Both the position numbers and the translations under genes were made by a program. A model generated the notes under the pieces. It had not been told where the DNA came from. It made no database searches and was given only the letters and a program-made list of their open reading frames with translations. 64,000 nucleotides of DNA, from assembly GCA_014804645.1 (NCBI GenBank), contig JAAUZI010000076.1:56227-120226 (forward strand), given 5' to 3'. Shown one piece after another: positions 49,993-59,140 of this stretch (position 1 is its first letter; the number at the start of each line of letters is the position of its first letter). Source of the DNA: Lachnospiraceae bacterium. Its GTDB lineage: Bacteria > Bacillota > Clostridia > Lachnospirales > Lachnospiraceae.

Positions 49993-51171
49993 ATGAATGA
50001 GATCGAATTAAAATACGGATGCAACCCCAATCAGAAACCTTCCAGAATCTATATGGAGGATGGCAGCGAACTTCCTGTGACCGTCCTGAACGGCAAACCC
50101 GGATATATCAACTTCCTGGACGCTTTCAACGGCTGGCAGCTGGTAAAGGAGCTGAAGGAGGCCACCGGCCTGCCCGCCGCCACCTCCTTTAAGCATGTGT
50201 CCCCGGCTGGCGCGGCGGTGGGCCTGCCCTTGACGGAGACTCTGGCGAAGATCTACTGGGTAGACGATCTGGGAGAGCTGTCTCCCCTAGCCTGCGCCTA
50301 TGCCCGCGCAAGAGGCGCCGACAGAATGTCCTCCTTCGGAGATTTTATCGCTCTGTCTGATGTGTGCGATGCGGACACGGCCCGCCTGATCAAGCGCGAG
50401 GTGTCCGACGGCGTCATTGCTCCGGGTTATACCGAGGAGGCATTGGAAATACTGAAAGCCAAAAAGAAGGGGAACTACAACGTGATTCAGATTGACCCGA
50501 ACTATCAGCCCGCACCCATAGAGAAAAAGCAGGTGTACGGCATTACCTTTGAGCAGGGCAGAAATGAGCTGGATATAAACGGTGATCTGTTGTCCAATTT
50601 TGTGACGAAGAATCAGACCATTCCCGAGGAAGCGCTGATCGATATGAAGATCGCCTTGATTACCTTAAAATATACCCAGTCCAATTCCGTGTGCTATGTG
50701 AAGGGCGGACAGGCCATCGGCATCGGCGCGGGCCAGCAGTCCCGTATCCACTGTACCAGACTTGCGGGCAGCAAAGCGGACAACTGGTATCTGCGTCAGG
50801 CCCCCCAGGTGCTGGGACTGGAGTTTTTGGACACCATCGGAAGGGCGGACAGGGACAACGCCATCGACCTGTATATAGGCGAGGAATACATGGACGTGCT
50901 CGCGGAGGGCGCATGGCAGAAAATCTTCAAGGTAAAGCCCCCGGTGTTTACTCCGGAGGAAAAGAGAGCGTGGCTGGACGGTAACAGGGACGTGACTCTT
51001 GGCTCCGACGCATTTTTCCCTTTCTCCGACAACATTGAGAGAGCGCGCAAGAGTGGCGTAAAATATATTGCACAGCCCGGCGGTTCCGTGAGGGACGATC
51101 TGGTGATCGAGTGCTGTGACAAGTACGATATGGCGATGGTGTTTACCGGCATTCGCCTGTTCCACCACTAA
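49993..51171 (+). CDS. purH: AICAR transformylase (PurH C-terminal type, stand-alone)
   Basis: The 392-residue protein uses 10-formyl-THF to formylate AICAR. It has KYGCNPNQKPSRIY, SFKHVSPAGAAVGLPL (the catalytic KH and the PAGAA loop), VKGGQAIGIGAGQQSR and FFPFSDNIERARKSGV and QPGGSVRDD, all AICARFT motifs, but no PurH N-terminal MGS-like domain. The cyclohydrolase is a separate gene 155 bases upstream. The gene is under the ZTP riboswitch (if read through) and the 90-nt element. Confidence 0.93.
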   Translation: MNEIELKYGCNPNQKPSRIYMEDGSELPVTVLNGKPGYINFLDAFNGWQLVKELKEATGLPAATSFKHVSPAGAAVGLPLTETLAKIYWVDDLGELSPLACAYARARGADRMSSFGDFIALSDVCDADTARLIKREVSDGVIAPGYTEEALEILKAKKKGNYNVIQIDPNYQPAPIEKKQVYGITFEQGRNELDINGDLLSNFVTKNQTIPEEALIDMKIALITLKYTQSNSVCYVKGGQAIGIGAGQQSRIHCTRLAGSKADNWYLRQAPQVLGLEFLDTIGRADRDNAIDLYIGEEYMDVLAEGAWQKIFKVKPPVFTPEEKRAWLDGNRDVTLGSDAFFPFSDNIERARKSGVKYIAQPGGSVRDDLVIECCDKYDMAMVFTGIRLFHH

Positions 51172-51261
51172 AAGTGATTGACACTCCGGGCGGGATTGTC
51201 CGTCCGGAGCCTGATTCCCGTAGACATGTGCGGCAGCCAAGGATAAGGAGAATAGCAGAAC

Positions 51262-52791
51262 ATGAGACTGGCAGATTTGGAACAATACAACCCGATTACG
51301 ATACAATGTCACGACAACCCCGATGCGGACGCGCTGGGTTCGGCCTATGGACTGTACTGCTATTTCCGCAGTAAGGGAAAGCAGGTGCGTATGATATACA
51401 GCGGCTTTTCCCGGATACAGAAAGCTAATCTGCGCATGATGTGCGACAAACTGAAACTCCCTATAGAGTATGTAAAACGGGAGGGAGAGCCGCCTTTCCC
51501 GGGCCTCCTGATTACAGTGGACTGTCAGTATGGGGCGGGCAATGTGACCCGTTTTGAGGCGGAGCAGGTGGCTGTGATTGATCATCACCGTGTTGAGATC
51601 GAGAATATACCCATGAGTCGTATTCAGTCCGATCTGGGCAGCTGCTGCACTCTGGTGTGGACTATGCTGCGGGAGGAGGACTATCCTGTGAACGAGGATC
51701 TGGTGTTGGGGACAGCGTTGTACTATGGTCTGTATACGGATACCAACCAGCTCTCGGAGATGCATAATCCCCGTGACATGGACATGTGGGAAACAATCAA
51801 CACCAACAAGAGACTGATTACCATGTTCCGCAATTCCAACCTGTCTCTGCAGGAGCTGATGATTGCGGGAATCGCGATGATCCGTTACAGCTACAACGAT
51901 GAGTATCGGTTCGCCGTAATCCATTCCCAGCCCTGTGACCCCAATATTCTGGGCCTTATCAGCGATTTTTTGCTGCAGGTGGACGAGATCGACGTGTGCC
52001 TGGTATACAATGAGATCAACGACGGCTACAAGATATCCGTGCGCAGCTGTATCCGAGAGGTCAATGCCAACGAGCTGGCGGCCTACCTGACGGAGGGTAT
52101 CGGCTCCGGCGGTGGACATGCGGAGAAAGCCGGCGGTTTTATCAGCAAGAGGTTGTACGGAGAGAAGAATGGTTCCCTTCATGCGGACGCCTATTTTAAT
52201 AATCGCATGAACGAGTATTTTGCGGAGTTCATGGTTATTGACGCCAAGGAGTACCAGCTTGATCTGACAGAGCTGCGGCGCTACCGCAAGCGTCCTGATC
52301 TGATGGGCTATGTGCGGGTGGACGCCATAGAGGGAATTGGCAAAAGCGCCATTCTCCGTACTCAGGAGGGGGATGTGACGCTGAACCTGAATGTGGCGGA
52401 GGGAACCTATCTGGTGCTGGAGGACGACGGAGACATCATTCAGACCAGCAGCAGTCAGTTTGAGCCTTATTATGATATTATGGACGAGAAGTTTGACTGG
52501 AAGGCTGTGACGTCCTATGAGCCGACGATCAAAAATCAGGCCAAAAACATCACCTTCCGCCTACAGGACCATGCCATGTCCTGCAGGCCCAACTCTAATC
52601 TGCAGGTCTATGTGAAGGAGCTGGAAAAAGGAGTCAAGCTGTTCCCGCTGTGGGATGAGGACGGATATATGCTGGGAGTTCCCGGCGACTATCTGGCGGC
52701 TTACTGCGACAATCCCCGGAATCTGTTTATCATTAAGCATAAGCAGTTGGGGGAAAACTACGAAGAAGTTTCATCCGAAGAATTAGTGTGA
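51262..52791 (+). CDS. DHH-family phosphoesterase with C-terminal extra domain
   Basis: The 509-residue protein has DHH motifs: ITIQCHDNPDADALGSAYGL, LLITVDCQYGAGNV, AVIDHHRVEI and the DHHA1 GIGSGGGHAEKAGGFI. The first 345 residues are like NrnA/GdpP-type nanoRNase or cyclic-dinucleotide phosphodiesterases; the last 160 residues add a domain with PGDYLAAYCDNP. There is no membrane domain as in GdpP. It follows the AICAR transformylase gene, with a hairpin (CTCCGG.../...CCGGAG, about 51184-51210) in the gap. Confidence 0.85.
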   Translation: MRLADLEQYNPITIQCHDNPDADALGSAYGLYCYFRSKGKQVRMIYSGFSRIQKANLRMMCDKLKLPIEYVKREGEPPFPGLLITVDCQYGAGNVTRFEAEQVAVIDHHRVEIENIPMSRIQSDLGSCCTLVWTMLREEDYPVNEDLVLGTALYYGLYTDTNQLSEMHNPRDMDMWETINTNKRLITMFRNSNLSLQELMIAGIAMIRYSYNDEYRFAVIHSQPCDPNILGLISDFLLQVDEIDVCLVYNEINDGYKISVRSCIREVNANELAAYLTEGIGSGGGHAEKAGGFISKRLYGEKNGSLHADAYFNNRMNEYFAEFMVIDAKEYQLDLTELRRYRKRPDLMGYVRVDAIEGIGKSAILRTQEGDVTLNLNVAEGTYLVLEDDGDIIQTSSSQFEPYYDIMDEKFDWKAVTSYEPTIKNQAKNITFRLQDHAMSCRPNSNLQVYVKELEKGVKLFPLWDEDGYMLGVPGDYLAAYCDNPRNLFIIKHKQLGENYEEVSSEELV

Positions 52792-52799
52792 GGATTGGA

Positions 52800-52828
52800 T
52801 TGAAACTTGTCGTCCGGTATGGTATGAT
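52800..52828 (+). promoter_or_regulatory. Promoter of glnS
   Basis: TTGAAA (52800-52805), 17-bp spacer, TATGAT (52823-52828), about 50 bases before the start codon. Confidence 0.75.
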
Positions 52829-52881
52829 GAATAAAATGCTTTGCTTTAAGTGGGCAGTAAAAGGGAAAGGACAGAAGGGTT

Positions 52882-54591
52882 ATGGGCGAACTGGAGAACA
52901 CGGCGACAGAGGAGTCTTTGGAGGGAAAGGTTTCCCGGAATTTTATAGAACAGATCATTGACAGAGACTTGGCAGAGGGGGTGTACGATAACGTGCATAC
53001 CCGTTTTCCCCCGGAGCCAAACGGTTATCTGCATATCGGTCATGCCAAGGCAATTCTGACCAACTATCTTCTGGCACAGCAGTATGGCGGCAAGTTCAAC
53101 ATGCGCTTTGACGATACCAACCCCACCAAGGAGGATATCGAGTTCGTGGAGTCCATCAAAGCGGACGTGCAGTGGCTGGGCGCCGACTGGGAGGACAGGC
53201 TGTTCTATGCCTCCGACTATTTTGGGCAGATGTACGAGGCGGCGGTAAAACTGATAAAGAAGGGCAAGGCCTATGTGTCTGACCTGACTGCGGAGCAGAT
53301 TCGGGAGTACAGAGGCAGCTTTACCGAGCCGGGCAGGGAAGACCCTTGCAGCGGCCGCACCGTGGAGGAGAACCTGAAACTCTTCGAGGAGATGAAGGAC
53401 GGAAAGTATGCGGATGGGGAAAAGGTACTCCGCGCCCGCATAGACATGGCCTCCCCCAATATCAATATGCGAGATCCGGTGATCTACCGCGTGGCTCATA
53501 TGAGTCACCACAACACGGGGGACGCTTGGTGCATTTATCCCATGTATGATTTTGCTCATCCCATTGAGGACGCCATTGAGGGCATTACCCATTCCATATG
53601 CACACTGGAGTTCGAGGATCACAGACCGCTGTATGACTGGGTGGTGAGAGAGCTGGAATATCCCCATCCCCCCAAGCAGATCGAACAGGCAAAAATGTAC
53701 CTGAAGAATGTGGTGACCGGTAAGCGCTATATCAAGAAACTGGTGCTGGACGGCAAGGTGGACGGCTGGGATGATCCCAGGCTGGTGTCCATTGCGGCGC
53801 TGCGCCGCCGTGGATTTACGCCGCAGTCCATCCGTCGGTTTGTGGAGATGTGCGGTGTGTCGAAGGCACAGTCCGTGGCGGATTACGCGGCGCTGGAATA
53901 CTGTATCAGAGAGGATTTGAAGGTGCAGGTTCCCCGCTATATGGCGGTACTCGACCCGGTAAAGCTTGTGATCGACAACTATCCCGAGGGCCAGACGGAG
54001 TATCTGTCCGCCGTGAACAACCCGGAGAATGAGGAACTGGGCAGCAGAGAGATTCCCTTTGGCAGAGAGCTGTATATCGAGAGAGAGGACTTCATGGAGG
54101 AGCCGCCCAAAAAGTATTTCCGCATGTTCCCCGGCAATGAGGTGCGTCTGATGAACGCCTATTTCGTGACCTGTACCGGCTGCGAGAAGGATGCGGAGGG
54201 CAATATCACCGTGGTACACTGCACTTACGATCCCGCCTCCAGAGGAGGCAACAGCCCGGATGGCAGAAAGGTGAAGGGCACCATTCACTGGGTGGCGGCT
54301 CAGACGGCCATTCCTGCCCAGATACGTCTGTATGAGAATCTGATAGATGAGCAGAAAGCGGACGAACAGGGGTCGATATATGACGAGAATGGGGAACTGT
54401 ACTTGAACCCCGATTCTCTGGTGGTAAAGCAGGGGTATCTGGAACCGGCGTTTGCGGGCGCCGGGGCCTATGAGAGATTCCAGTTTGTGCGTCAGGGATT
54501 TTTCTGTGTGGACGCAAAGGATTCCACAGAGGAGCGGCCGGTATACAATCGGATCGTGTCGCTGAAGAGTTCCTTTGTACTGCCCAAATAG
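52882..54591 (+). CDS. glnS: Glutaminyl-tRNA synthetase
   Basis: GlnRS charges tRNA(Gln) directly. The 569-residue protein has [17 protein letters not shown] (HIGH at 51-54), [38 protein letters not shown] and the C-terminal two-barrel anticodon part. The second class I motif, usually MSKRK-like, reads [12 protein letters not shown] here, with one Lys placement preserved; this form probably recurs in related clostridia. Its presence beside GatCAB means the cell may make Gln-tRNA two ways. Confidence 0.95.
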   Translation: MGELENTATEESLEGKVSRNFIEQIIDRDLAEGVYDNVHTRFPPEPNGYLHIGHAKAILTNYLLAQQYGGKFNMRFDDTNPTKEDIEFVESIKADVQWLGADWEDRLFYASDYFGQMYEAAVKLIKKGKAYVSDLTAEQIREYRGSFTEPGREDPCSGRTVEENLKLFEEMKDGKYADGEKVLRARIDMASPNINMRDPVIYRVAHMSHHNTGDAWCIYPMYDFAHPIEDAIEGITHSICTLEFEDHRPLYDWVVRELEYPHPPKQIEQAKMYLKNVVTGKRYIKKLVLDGKVDGWDDPRLVSIAALRRRGFTPQSIRRFVEMCGVSKAQSVADYAALEYCIREDLKVQVPRYMAVLDPVKLVIDNYPEGQTEYLSAVNNPENEELGSREIPFGRELYIEREDFMEEPPKKYFRMFPGNEVRLMNAYFVTCTGCEKDAEGNITVVHCTYDPASRGGNSPDGRKVKGTIHWVAAQTAIPAQIRLYENLIDEQKADEQGSIYDENGELYLNPDSLVVKQGYLEPAFAGAGAYERFQFVRQGFFCVDAKDSTEERPVYNRIVSLKSSFVLPK

Positions 54592-54656
54592 GCGGAAAGA
54601 ACTGCGGAAGAACAACGTTGTGAAATGAGAAAATCAGAGAAAGAGGATTGAGTGCT

Positions 54657-55499
54657 ATGGGAATATTTTCAGGACTGAAAGACTTGGGACTTGGCGATCT
54701 GGAGAACAGCGATCTGTTCGCAGACGAGGAGAAGGCGGTAGAGCAGGCGGCGGAGCCGGCCCCGCCGGAGGAGACGGATTTTATCTATGATAAGTCCTTT
54801 ACCTGTCCCGTGTGTGACAAACAGTTTATGTCGCGGGTCATGAAGACCGGCAAGGCAAAGCTTGTATCCACGGATTTGGATCTGCGGCCCCGGTATGTGG
54901 GGATCGACGCCACAAAGTATGATGTGGAGCTGTGCCCGCACTGTAAGTATGCGGCGCTGACCCGCTACTTTACTACGGGTATGACTACCGCACAGATCCA
55001 TCTGATAAAAGAGCAGATCAGCCCCAAAGTAAAACTGCAGCCCCACTCGGAGGATTACTATACCTACGAGGAGGCTATGGAGCGCTATAAGATAGCGCTG
55101 GTGTGCGCCATGGTCAAGAAGGCAAAAAACAGCGAGAAGGCTTATATTTGCCTGAAGTCGGCATGGCTGCTGCGGGGCTACCGCGAGGAGTTGGAGAGCA
55201 AGCGGCAGCTGCTGCCCCAGCAGAGGGAGGAGTTGAACCAGCAGGAGCAGGAGTATCTGCAGAATGCCTACAAGGGCTTTGTGGAGGCGCAGAAGTCAGA
55301 GCGGTATCCCATGTGCGGTATGGATGAGTACACCATGGACTATCTGACGGCAGTGCTGGCCTTTGAGGTGGGCGAGTTGGATACGGCCTCCCAGTATGTG
55401 TCCAGACTGCTGGCGTCCATGGCCAACAGCCGTGTCAAGGACAAGGCCAGAGATCTGAAGGATTTGATTGTGGCCAAGAGGAAAGAAACGGAAAAATAG
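54657..55499 (+). CDS. DUF2225 protein with zinc-ribbon
   Basis: The protein (280 residues from ATG 54657; TTG 54648 is also in frame) has a Cys4 pair CPVCDKQFMSRV (about residue 52) and CPHCKYAALTRYF, as in DUF2225 zinc proteins, followed by a helical TPR-like region (ERYKIALVCAMVKKAKNSEK and LESKRQLLPQQREELNQQEQ). AGAGG lies 10 bases upstream. The function is unknown. It precedes the MocR-type regulator by 3 bases and may share its transcript. Confidence 0.85.
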   Translation: MGIFSGLKDLGLGDLENSDLFADEEKAVEQAAEPAPPEETDFIYDKSFTCPVCDKQFMSRVMKTGKAKLVSTDLDLRPRYVGIDATKYDVELCPHCKYAALTRYFTTGMTTAQIHLIKEQISPKVKLQPHSEDYYTYEEAMERYKIALVCAMVKKAKNSEKAYICLKSAWLLRGYREELESKRQLLPQQREELNQQEQEYLQNAYKGFVEAQKSERYPMCGMDEYTMDYLTAVLAFEVGELDTASQYVSRLLASMANSRVKDKARDLKDLIVAKRKETEK

Positions 55500-55502
55500 G
55501 GT

Positions 55503-56909
55503 ATGTATGATTTGACCGCCATGCTGCGTTCAGGCAGTGATAAATGCCTGTATGAGCAGATATACGAATATATCAGACAGGAAATCAGAGAGGGGAAGTT
55601 GCGCCCGGGGGAGCGACTTCCCTCTACCCGTTCTCTGGCGGAATATCTTCAGATATCCCGGAGTACGGCAACTCTGGCCTACGACCAGCTGTTGTCGGAG
55701 GGCTATATTGCCTCCCGTCCCTACAGGGGATATTATGTCTGCCAGATGGAGGAGCTGTACCGGCTGGACACCGGGGAGGAGTGCGACCACGGGGAGGAGT
55801 CCCCGATAGAGAGGGAGATGAGGTATGTCTGTGATTTTTCTCCCACTGCCACGGACATGTCCCAGTTTCCCTTCAGTGTCTGGCGCAAAATCAACAAAAA
55901 TGTTCTGAGCGAGGGCAGCAGCGGTCTTTTTGCCCAGGGAGACGCTCAGGGAGAGTACAGTCTGCGGGAGACTATCAGCAGATACCTGCACTCCTCACGG
56001 GGAGTAAACTGTTCCCCCCAGCAGATCATAGTGGGCGCGGGAAACGATTATCTGCTGCTGCTCTTGGAAAAGATATTGGGACGGCATGTGCGGATAGCCA
56101 TGGAAAATCCCACCTATAAGAGAGCCTATCAGATTTTCAACTCCTTTGCCTACGAGATTACCACGGTGGATATGGACGAGGCGGGCATGTCGGTGGAGGG
56201 GCTGCGCCAAAGCGATGTGACGGCGGCGTACGTGATGCCATCCCACCAGTACCCCACGGGGGTGCTGATGCCCATCGGACGGCGGCTTGAGTTGCTGAAA
56301 TGGGCCAACGAGGCACCGGGGAGATATTTGATCGAGGACGATTATGACAGTGAGTTTCGTTACCGTGGAAAACCCATTCCCTCGCTGCAGGCGTCGGACA
56401 CCCAGGGACGGGTAATCTACATCGGTACTTTCAGTAAATCCATTGCTCCGGCTATCCGCGTCAGCTATATGGTGCTGCCCCAGGTTTTGCTGGAGCGCTA
56501 CCGGCAGCAGTGCTATTTCTATTCTGCCACTGTGCCCAGAATCGACCAGAAGGTGCTGGAGGAGTTTATTGCAGAGGGATATTTTGAGCGGTATTTGAAC
56601 AAGATGCGCAAGCGCTACAAGGAAAAACACGATCTGCTACTGGATGAGCTGGCGGATTTCGGGGCAGACTTTATTGTCACAGGAGAAAATGCGGGTCTGC
56701 ATCTGCTGCTTACCGGCAGAAGAGGGCAGACGGAAAGCGATCTGGTGGAAGCGGCGCGGGCCAAGGGGGTCAGGGTATACGGTCTGTCGGAGAGCCTGGT
56801 GGGAAAAGCCGGGGAGCAGCCCGGAAGTACCGTGCTTTTAGGCTATGGCGGTCTGGGGCTGGAAGACATCAGAAAAGGCCTGGCGCTTCTGCGACAGGCC
56901 TGGCTGTAG
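55503..56909 (+). CDS. MocR/PdxR-type regulator: GntR helix-turn-helix fused to PLP aminotransferase fold
   Basis: The 468-residue protein has an N-terminal GntR domain (LYEQIYEYIRQEIREGKLRP, LPSTRSLAEYLQISRSTATL, residues about 15-75) and a class I aminotransferase-like domain with YLIEDDYDSEFRYRG and the PLP-lysine motif IGTFSKSIAPAIRVSYM. Such MocR proteins use PLP as an effector and often control pyridoxal or amino-acid genes. No pdx or gab gene lies next to it, so its target is unclear. The start at 55503 is weakly supported. Confidence 0.9.
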   Translation: MYDLTAMLRSGSDKCLYEQIYEYIRQEIREGKLRPGERLPSTRSLAEYLQISRSTATLAYDQLLSEGYIASRPYRGYYVCQMEELYRLDTGEECDHGEESPIEREMRYVCDFSPTATDMSQFPFSVWRKINKNVLSEGSSGLFAQGDAQGEYSLRETISRYLHSSRGVNCSPQQIIVGAGNDYLLLLLEKILGRHVRIAMENPTYKRAYQIFNSFAYEITTVDMDEAGMSVEGLRQSDVTAAYVMPSHQYPTGVLMPIGRRLELLKWANEAPGRYLIEDDYDSEFRYRGKPIPSLQASDTQGRVIYIGTFSKSIAPAIRVSYMVLPQVLLERYRQQCYFYSATVPRIDQKVLEEFIAEGYFERYLNKMRKRYKEKHDLLLDELADFGADFIVTGENAGLHLLLTGRRGQTESDLVEAARAKGVRVYGLSESLVGKAGEQPGSTVLLGYGGLGLEDIRKGLALLRQAWL

Positions 56910-56916
56910 GAAAATA

Positions 56917-57372
56917 TTATTCCTCTTCGGTTTCCTGATCGGGAGTCTCCTCCTCAATGAGGGCCTCCTCTTCGTCGGCCTCCTCCTCGTCAAAGAATTC
57001 CTCCACGTCCTTCTCAGCCTTCTCCTCCGCGTCGGATATGGTCTGGGACAGAGTGGTAAAATGGTCCTCGGCATTGGAGAACTTTTCGGAGAGAGTACTC
57101 ACCGCATCCCCCACCTTCTGTACCACGGTTTCGGCTACGGCCCCGGCTTTTTCCACGGCCTTCTCTGAGGCCTCCTTGGCTATAGACACATAGTTGCGCA
57201 CAGGTGTGGCAGTCTCCTCGTCCAGGTCATCGCTGAAGTTGTCATAATCGTCATCCTCCTCAGCAGTGGCGGCGGGGGTAGTATCTTTCCTGGTCAGATA
57301 GTAATAGGCAGCGGCGGCCGCAGTACCTGCAGCGGCAGTAAAGAGTAAAAACTTACCAAATTTTTTAGCCAT
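56917..57372 (-). CDS. Acidic membrane-anchored protein
   Basis: This 151-residue protein has a short N-terminal membrane segment (FGKFLLFTAAAGTAAAAAYYY), then a long helical and strongly acidic part with Glu/Asp runs at the end (EEEADEEEALIEEETPDQET). It resembles YtxH-like or surface-tethered acidic proteins in layout, but I recognise no family. It converges with the MocR-type gene, with 7 bases between stops. Confidence 0.65.
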   Translation of the reverse strand: MAKKFGKFLLFTAAAGTAAAAAYYYLTRKDTTPAATAEEDDDYDNFSDDLDEETATPVRNYVSIAKEASEKAVEKAGAVAETVVQKVGDAVSTLSEKFSNAEDHFTTLSQTISDAEEKAEKDVEEFFDEEEADEEEALIEEETPDQETEEE

Positions 57373-57487
57373 GGGGTTACTCCTTTCAAAATGAGTCTGG
57401 TTATATATATAGACATTTTAATACTATTTTGCGAAAATGAAAAGAGAATATGTATAAAAAGTTTATAAAAACTATAGGAACCACTCC

Positions 57488-57529
57488 TTGCAAGCCTATA
57501 CCGGGTGTGTTATACTGACTAACGTTAGT
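57488..57529 (+). promoter_or_regulatory. Promoter and palindromic operator of the TetR gene
   Basis: TTGCAA (57488-57493), 17-bp spacer, TATACT (57511-57516), immediately followed by the perfect palindrome ACTAACGTTAGT (57518-57529), a plausible TetR operator overlapping the start of transcription. This suggests autorepression. Confidence 0.75.
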
Positions 57530-57590
57530 GGTTCAAAGGGGTTTCGATGGAAATGTATGGCGGCAGGCGCGTCATATGCATGAGGAATGT

Positions 57591-58202
57591 ATGAACGGGA
57601 AATTTTTTGATCTGAAGAAAGAAAAACAGGATAGAATGATTAACGCCGCCTTAAAGGTGTTTGCCCAGCAGGGGTATCGCCATGCCAGCACCGACGAGAT
57701 CGTCCGGGAGGCGGGTATCAGCAAGGGGCTGCTGTTCCATTATTTTACCAGCAAGCTGGGAGTGTATACCTTTGTATATGACTACAGTGTCAGATACATG
57801 ATTTTGGAGCTGGGCGCCCGGGTACCGGCGGGAGAGAAGGATCTGTTTGCCGTGTGCAGAGCCATGGAGCTGGCGCGCATGCAGGCCATGAAGGGTTATC
57901 CGTATATGCAGCAGTTTTTGGACCGCTGTATGAAGGAGGATGTGAGCGAGGCTCTGTTGGCTACAGAACAAAAGAGAGAGGACCTGGCGGAAGCGTATGA
58001 GAGGATACAGAACCAGATCGACTATGACAGCCTGTCGGCGGGAGTGGACGGGCGCAAGCTGGAAAGGATGCTGAGCTACACCATACAGGGGCTGATGCAG
58101 CAGCGCTTTCTGGACGCATCCTTCCAACCGGAAATGCTATACGCCGAGACCATAGAGTATATTGATATGCTGGAGAGTATCGTGAAGACACAAACTCCGT
58201 GA
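57591..58202 (+). CDS. TetR-family regulator
   Basis: From ATG 57591 (GAGGA 4 bases upstream; longer frame to 57528) the protein has 203 residues. It contains the TetR helix-turn-helix AALKVFAQQGYRHASTDEIV and REAGISKGLLFHYFTSKLGV, then an all-helical ligand domain. The ligand is unknown. The convergent DUF6062-like gene follows closely on the other strand. Its likely operator is at 57518-57529. Confidence 0.88.
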   Translation: MNGKFFDLKKEKQDRMINAALKVFAQQGYRHASTDEIVREAGISKGLLFHYFTSKLGVYTFVYDYSVRYMILELGARVPAGEKDLFAVCRAMELARMQAMKGYPYMQQFLDRCMKEDVSEALLATEQKREDLAEAYERIQNQIDYDSLSAGVDGRKLERMLSYTIQGLMQQRFLDASFQPEMLYAETIEYIDMLESIVKTQTP

Positions 58203-58207
58203 TTTTT

Positions 58208-58966
58208 TTACTTGTTCATTTTGTGGGGCGGGTCGGCGGGGTATCCCCCCTTGAGTTTCTGCATGCCCCGCTGTATAGCGTCGCGGGAATTCTTCCAGTC
58301 CGCGTCCTTGTTCTGATAGTCAAATTTTTCCACCATCCAGGACACATCCTCATACAGGCGCTCCATATTGCGCTCCATCAGGGGCAGAACCACATCATAA
58401 AACTGTTTCAACTCCTTATCTGAGAGCCGCTGGTCCGCAGCGTTGCACAGATCACCGAAATGAGTCAGGCAAAATCCCTTGCTGCTCTTCACCTTTTCAC
58501 GGAAATCCTCGTCCCGGCTGTACATATGGAAAAAGGTGTCCATATAGCGGGAATAGTTGTCCTTAAAATGATCGCAGATATAGCAGGAGGCGTTCTTCTG
58601 CGAGACCCACATGCTGATGCCGTTGCCGCCGGTATTGCCCCGCAGCTTGTCCTTCAGGGACACTCTGCCGGGAGAAAAGGCGGCAAATTGTTGTTTCATC
58701 TCCCGTATGGTTCTCTGATAGTGGGTTTTCAAAATCCAGGCATTGCCCAGAGTGTTGCCATAGTCAAACATTTTCTGAAAATGCATGCGGCAAAATCCCG
58801 CCTTGTCCGTGGCCTCGCGGATATCCGCCTCCATGTAGGAGCTGCTGTTGCCCAGGCAGAAATCCATCACATCCTGCTCCACAGCTCTCTCAATAAAGCA
58901 GAAAGGGCATTCATCATGAGCCTCCATGGCTTCGTTCAGTGGTATGGTGTAAAGTTGTTCTTTCAT
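58208..58966 (-). CDS. Cys-rich cytosolic protein (DUF6062-like)
   Basis: The 252-residue protein (from ATG 58966; 29 more residues are possible in frame) has repeated CxxC and Cys/His pairs: ECPFCFIERAVEQD, GFCRMHFQ, ASCYICDHF and GFCLTHFGDLC. The paired layout suggests two metal-binding sites in an otherwise helical protein. I associate it with DUF6062 in clostridia, from memory. The function is unknown. It is divergent from the MBOAT gene. Confidence 0.68.
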   Translation of the reverse strand: MKEQLYTIPLNEAMEAHDECPFCFIERAVEQDVMDFCLGNSSSYMEADIREATDKAGFCRMHFQKMFDYGNTLGNAWILKTHYQRTIREMKQQFAAFSPGRVSLKDKLRGNTGGNGISMWVSQKNASCYICDHFKDNYSRYMDTFFHMYSRDEDFREKVKSSKGFCLTHFGDLCNAADQRLSDKELKQFYDVVLPLMERNMERLYEDVSWMVEKFDYQNKDADWKNSRDAIQRGMQKLKGGYPADPPHKMNK

Positions 58967-59093
58967 AGTGTGGCACCGTCCTTTTGCGTCTTGTTTACAA
59001 CAGTTTAAATCATTTTTCAAAAATTGGCAACAATTCTTAAAAAGTTGTGACAAAGTTGTGAAAAAAAGAAATGAAAACTTAAGATTATTTTGC

Positions 59094-59122
59094 TTGTAAT
59101 TTGCGGGAATTGCGGCTACAAT
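59094..59122 (+). promoter_or_regulatory. Promoter of the MBOAT-SGNH operon
   Basis: TTGTAA (59094-59099), 17-bp spacer, TACAAT (59117-59122). It places the start of transcription near 59129, so the coding start must lie after that. Confidence 0.65.
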
Positions 59123-59140
59123 TCTATATATAAAAATTAC

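Noticed and set aside
52846..54615. 589-codon frame on the minus strand opposite glnS
   Set aside because: It has low-complexity His/Leu/Gly content typical of antisense frames, while glnS is clearly real.
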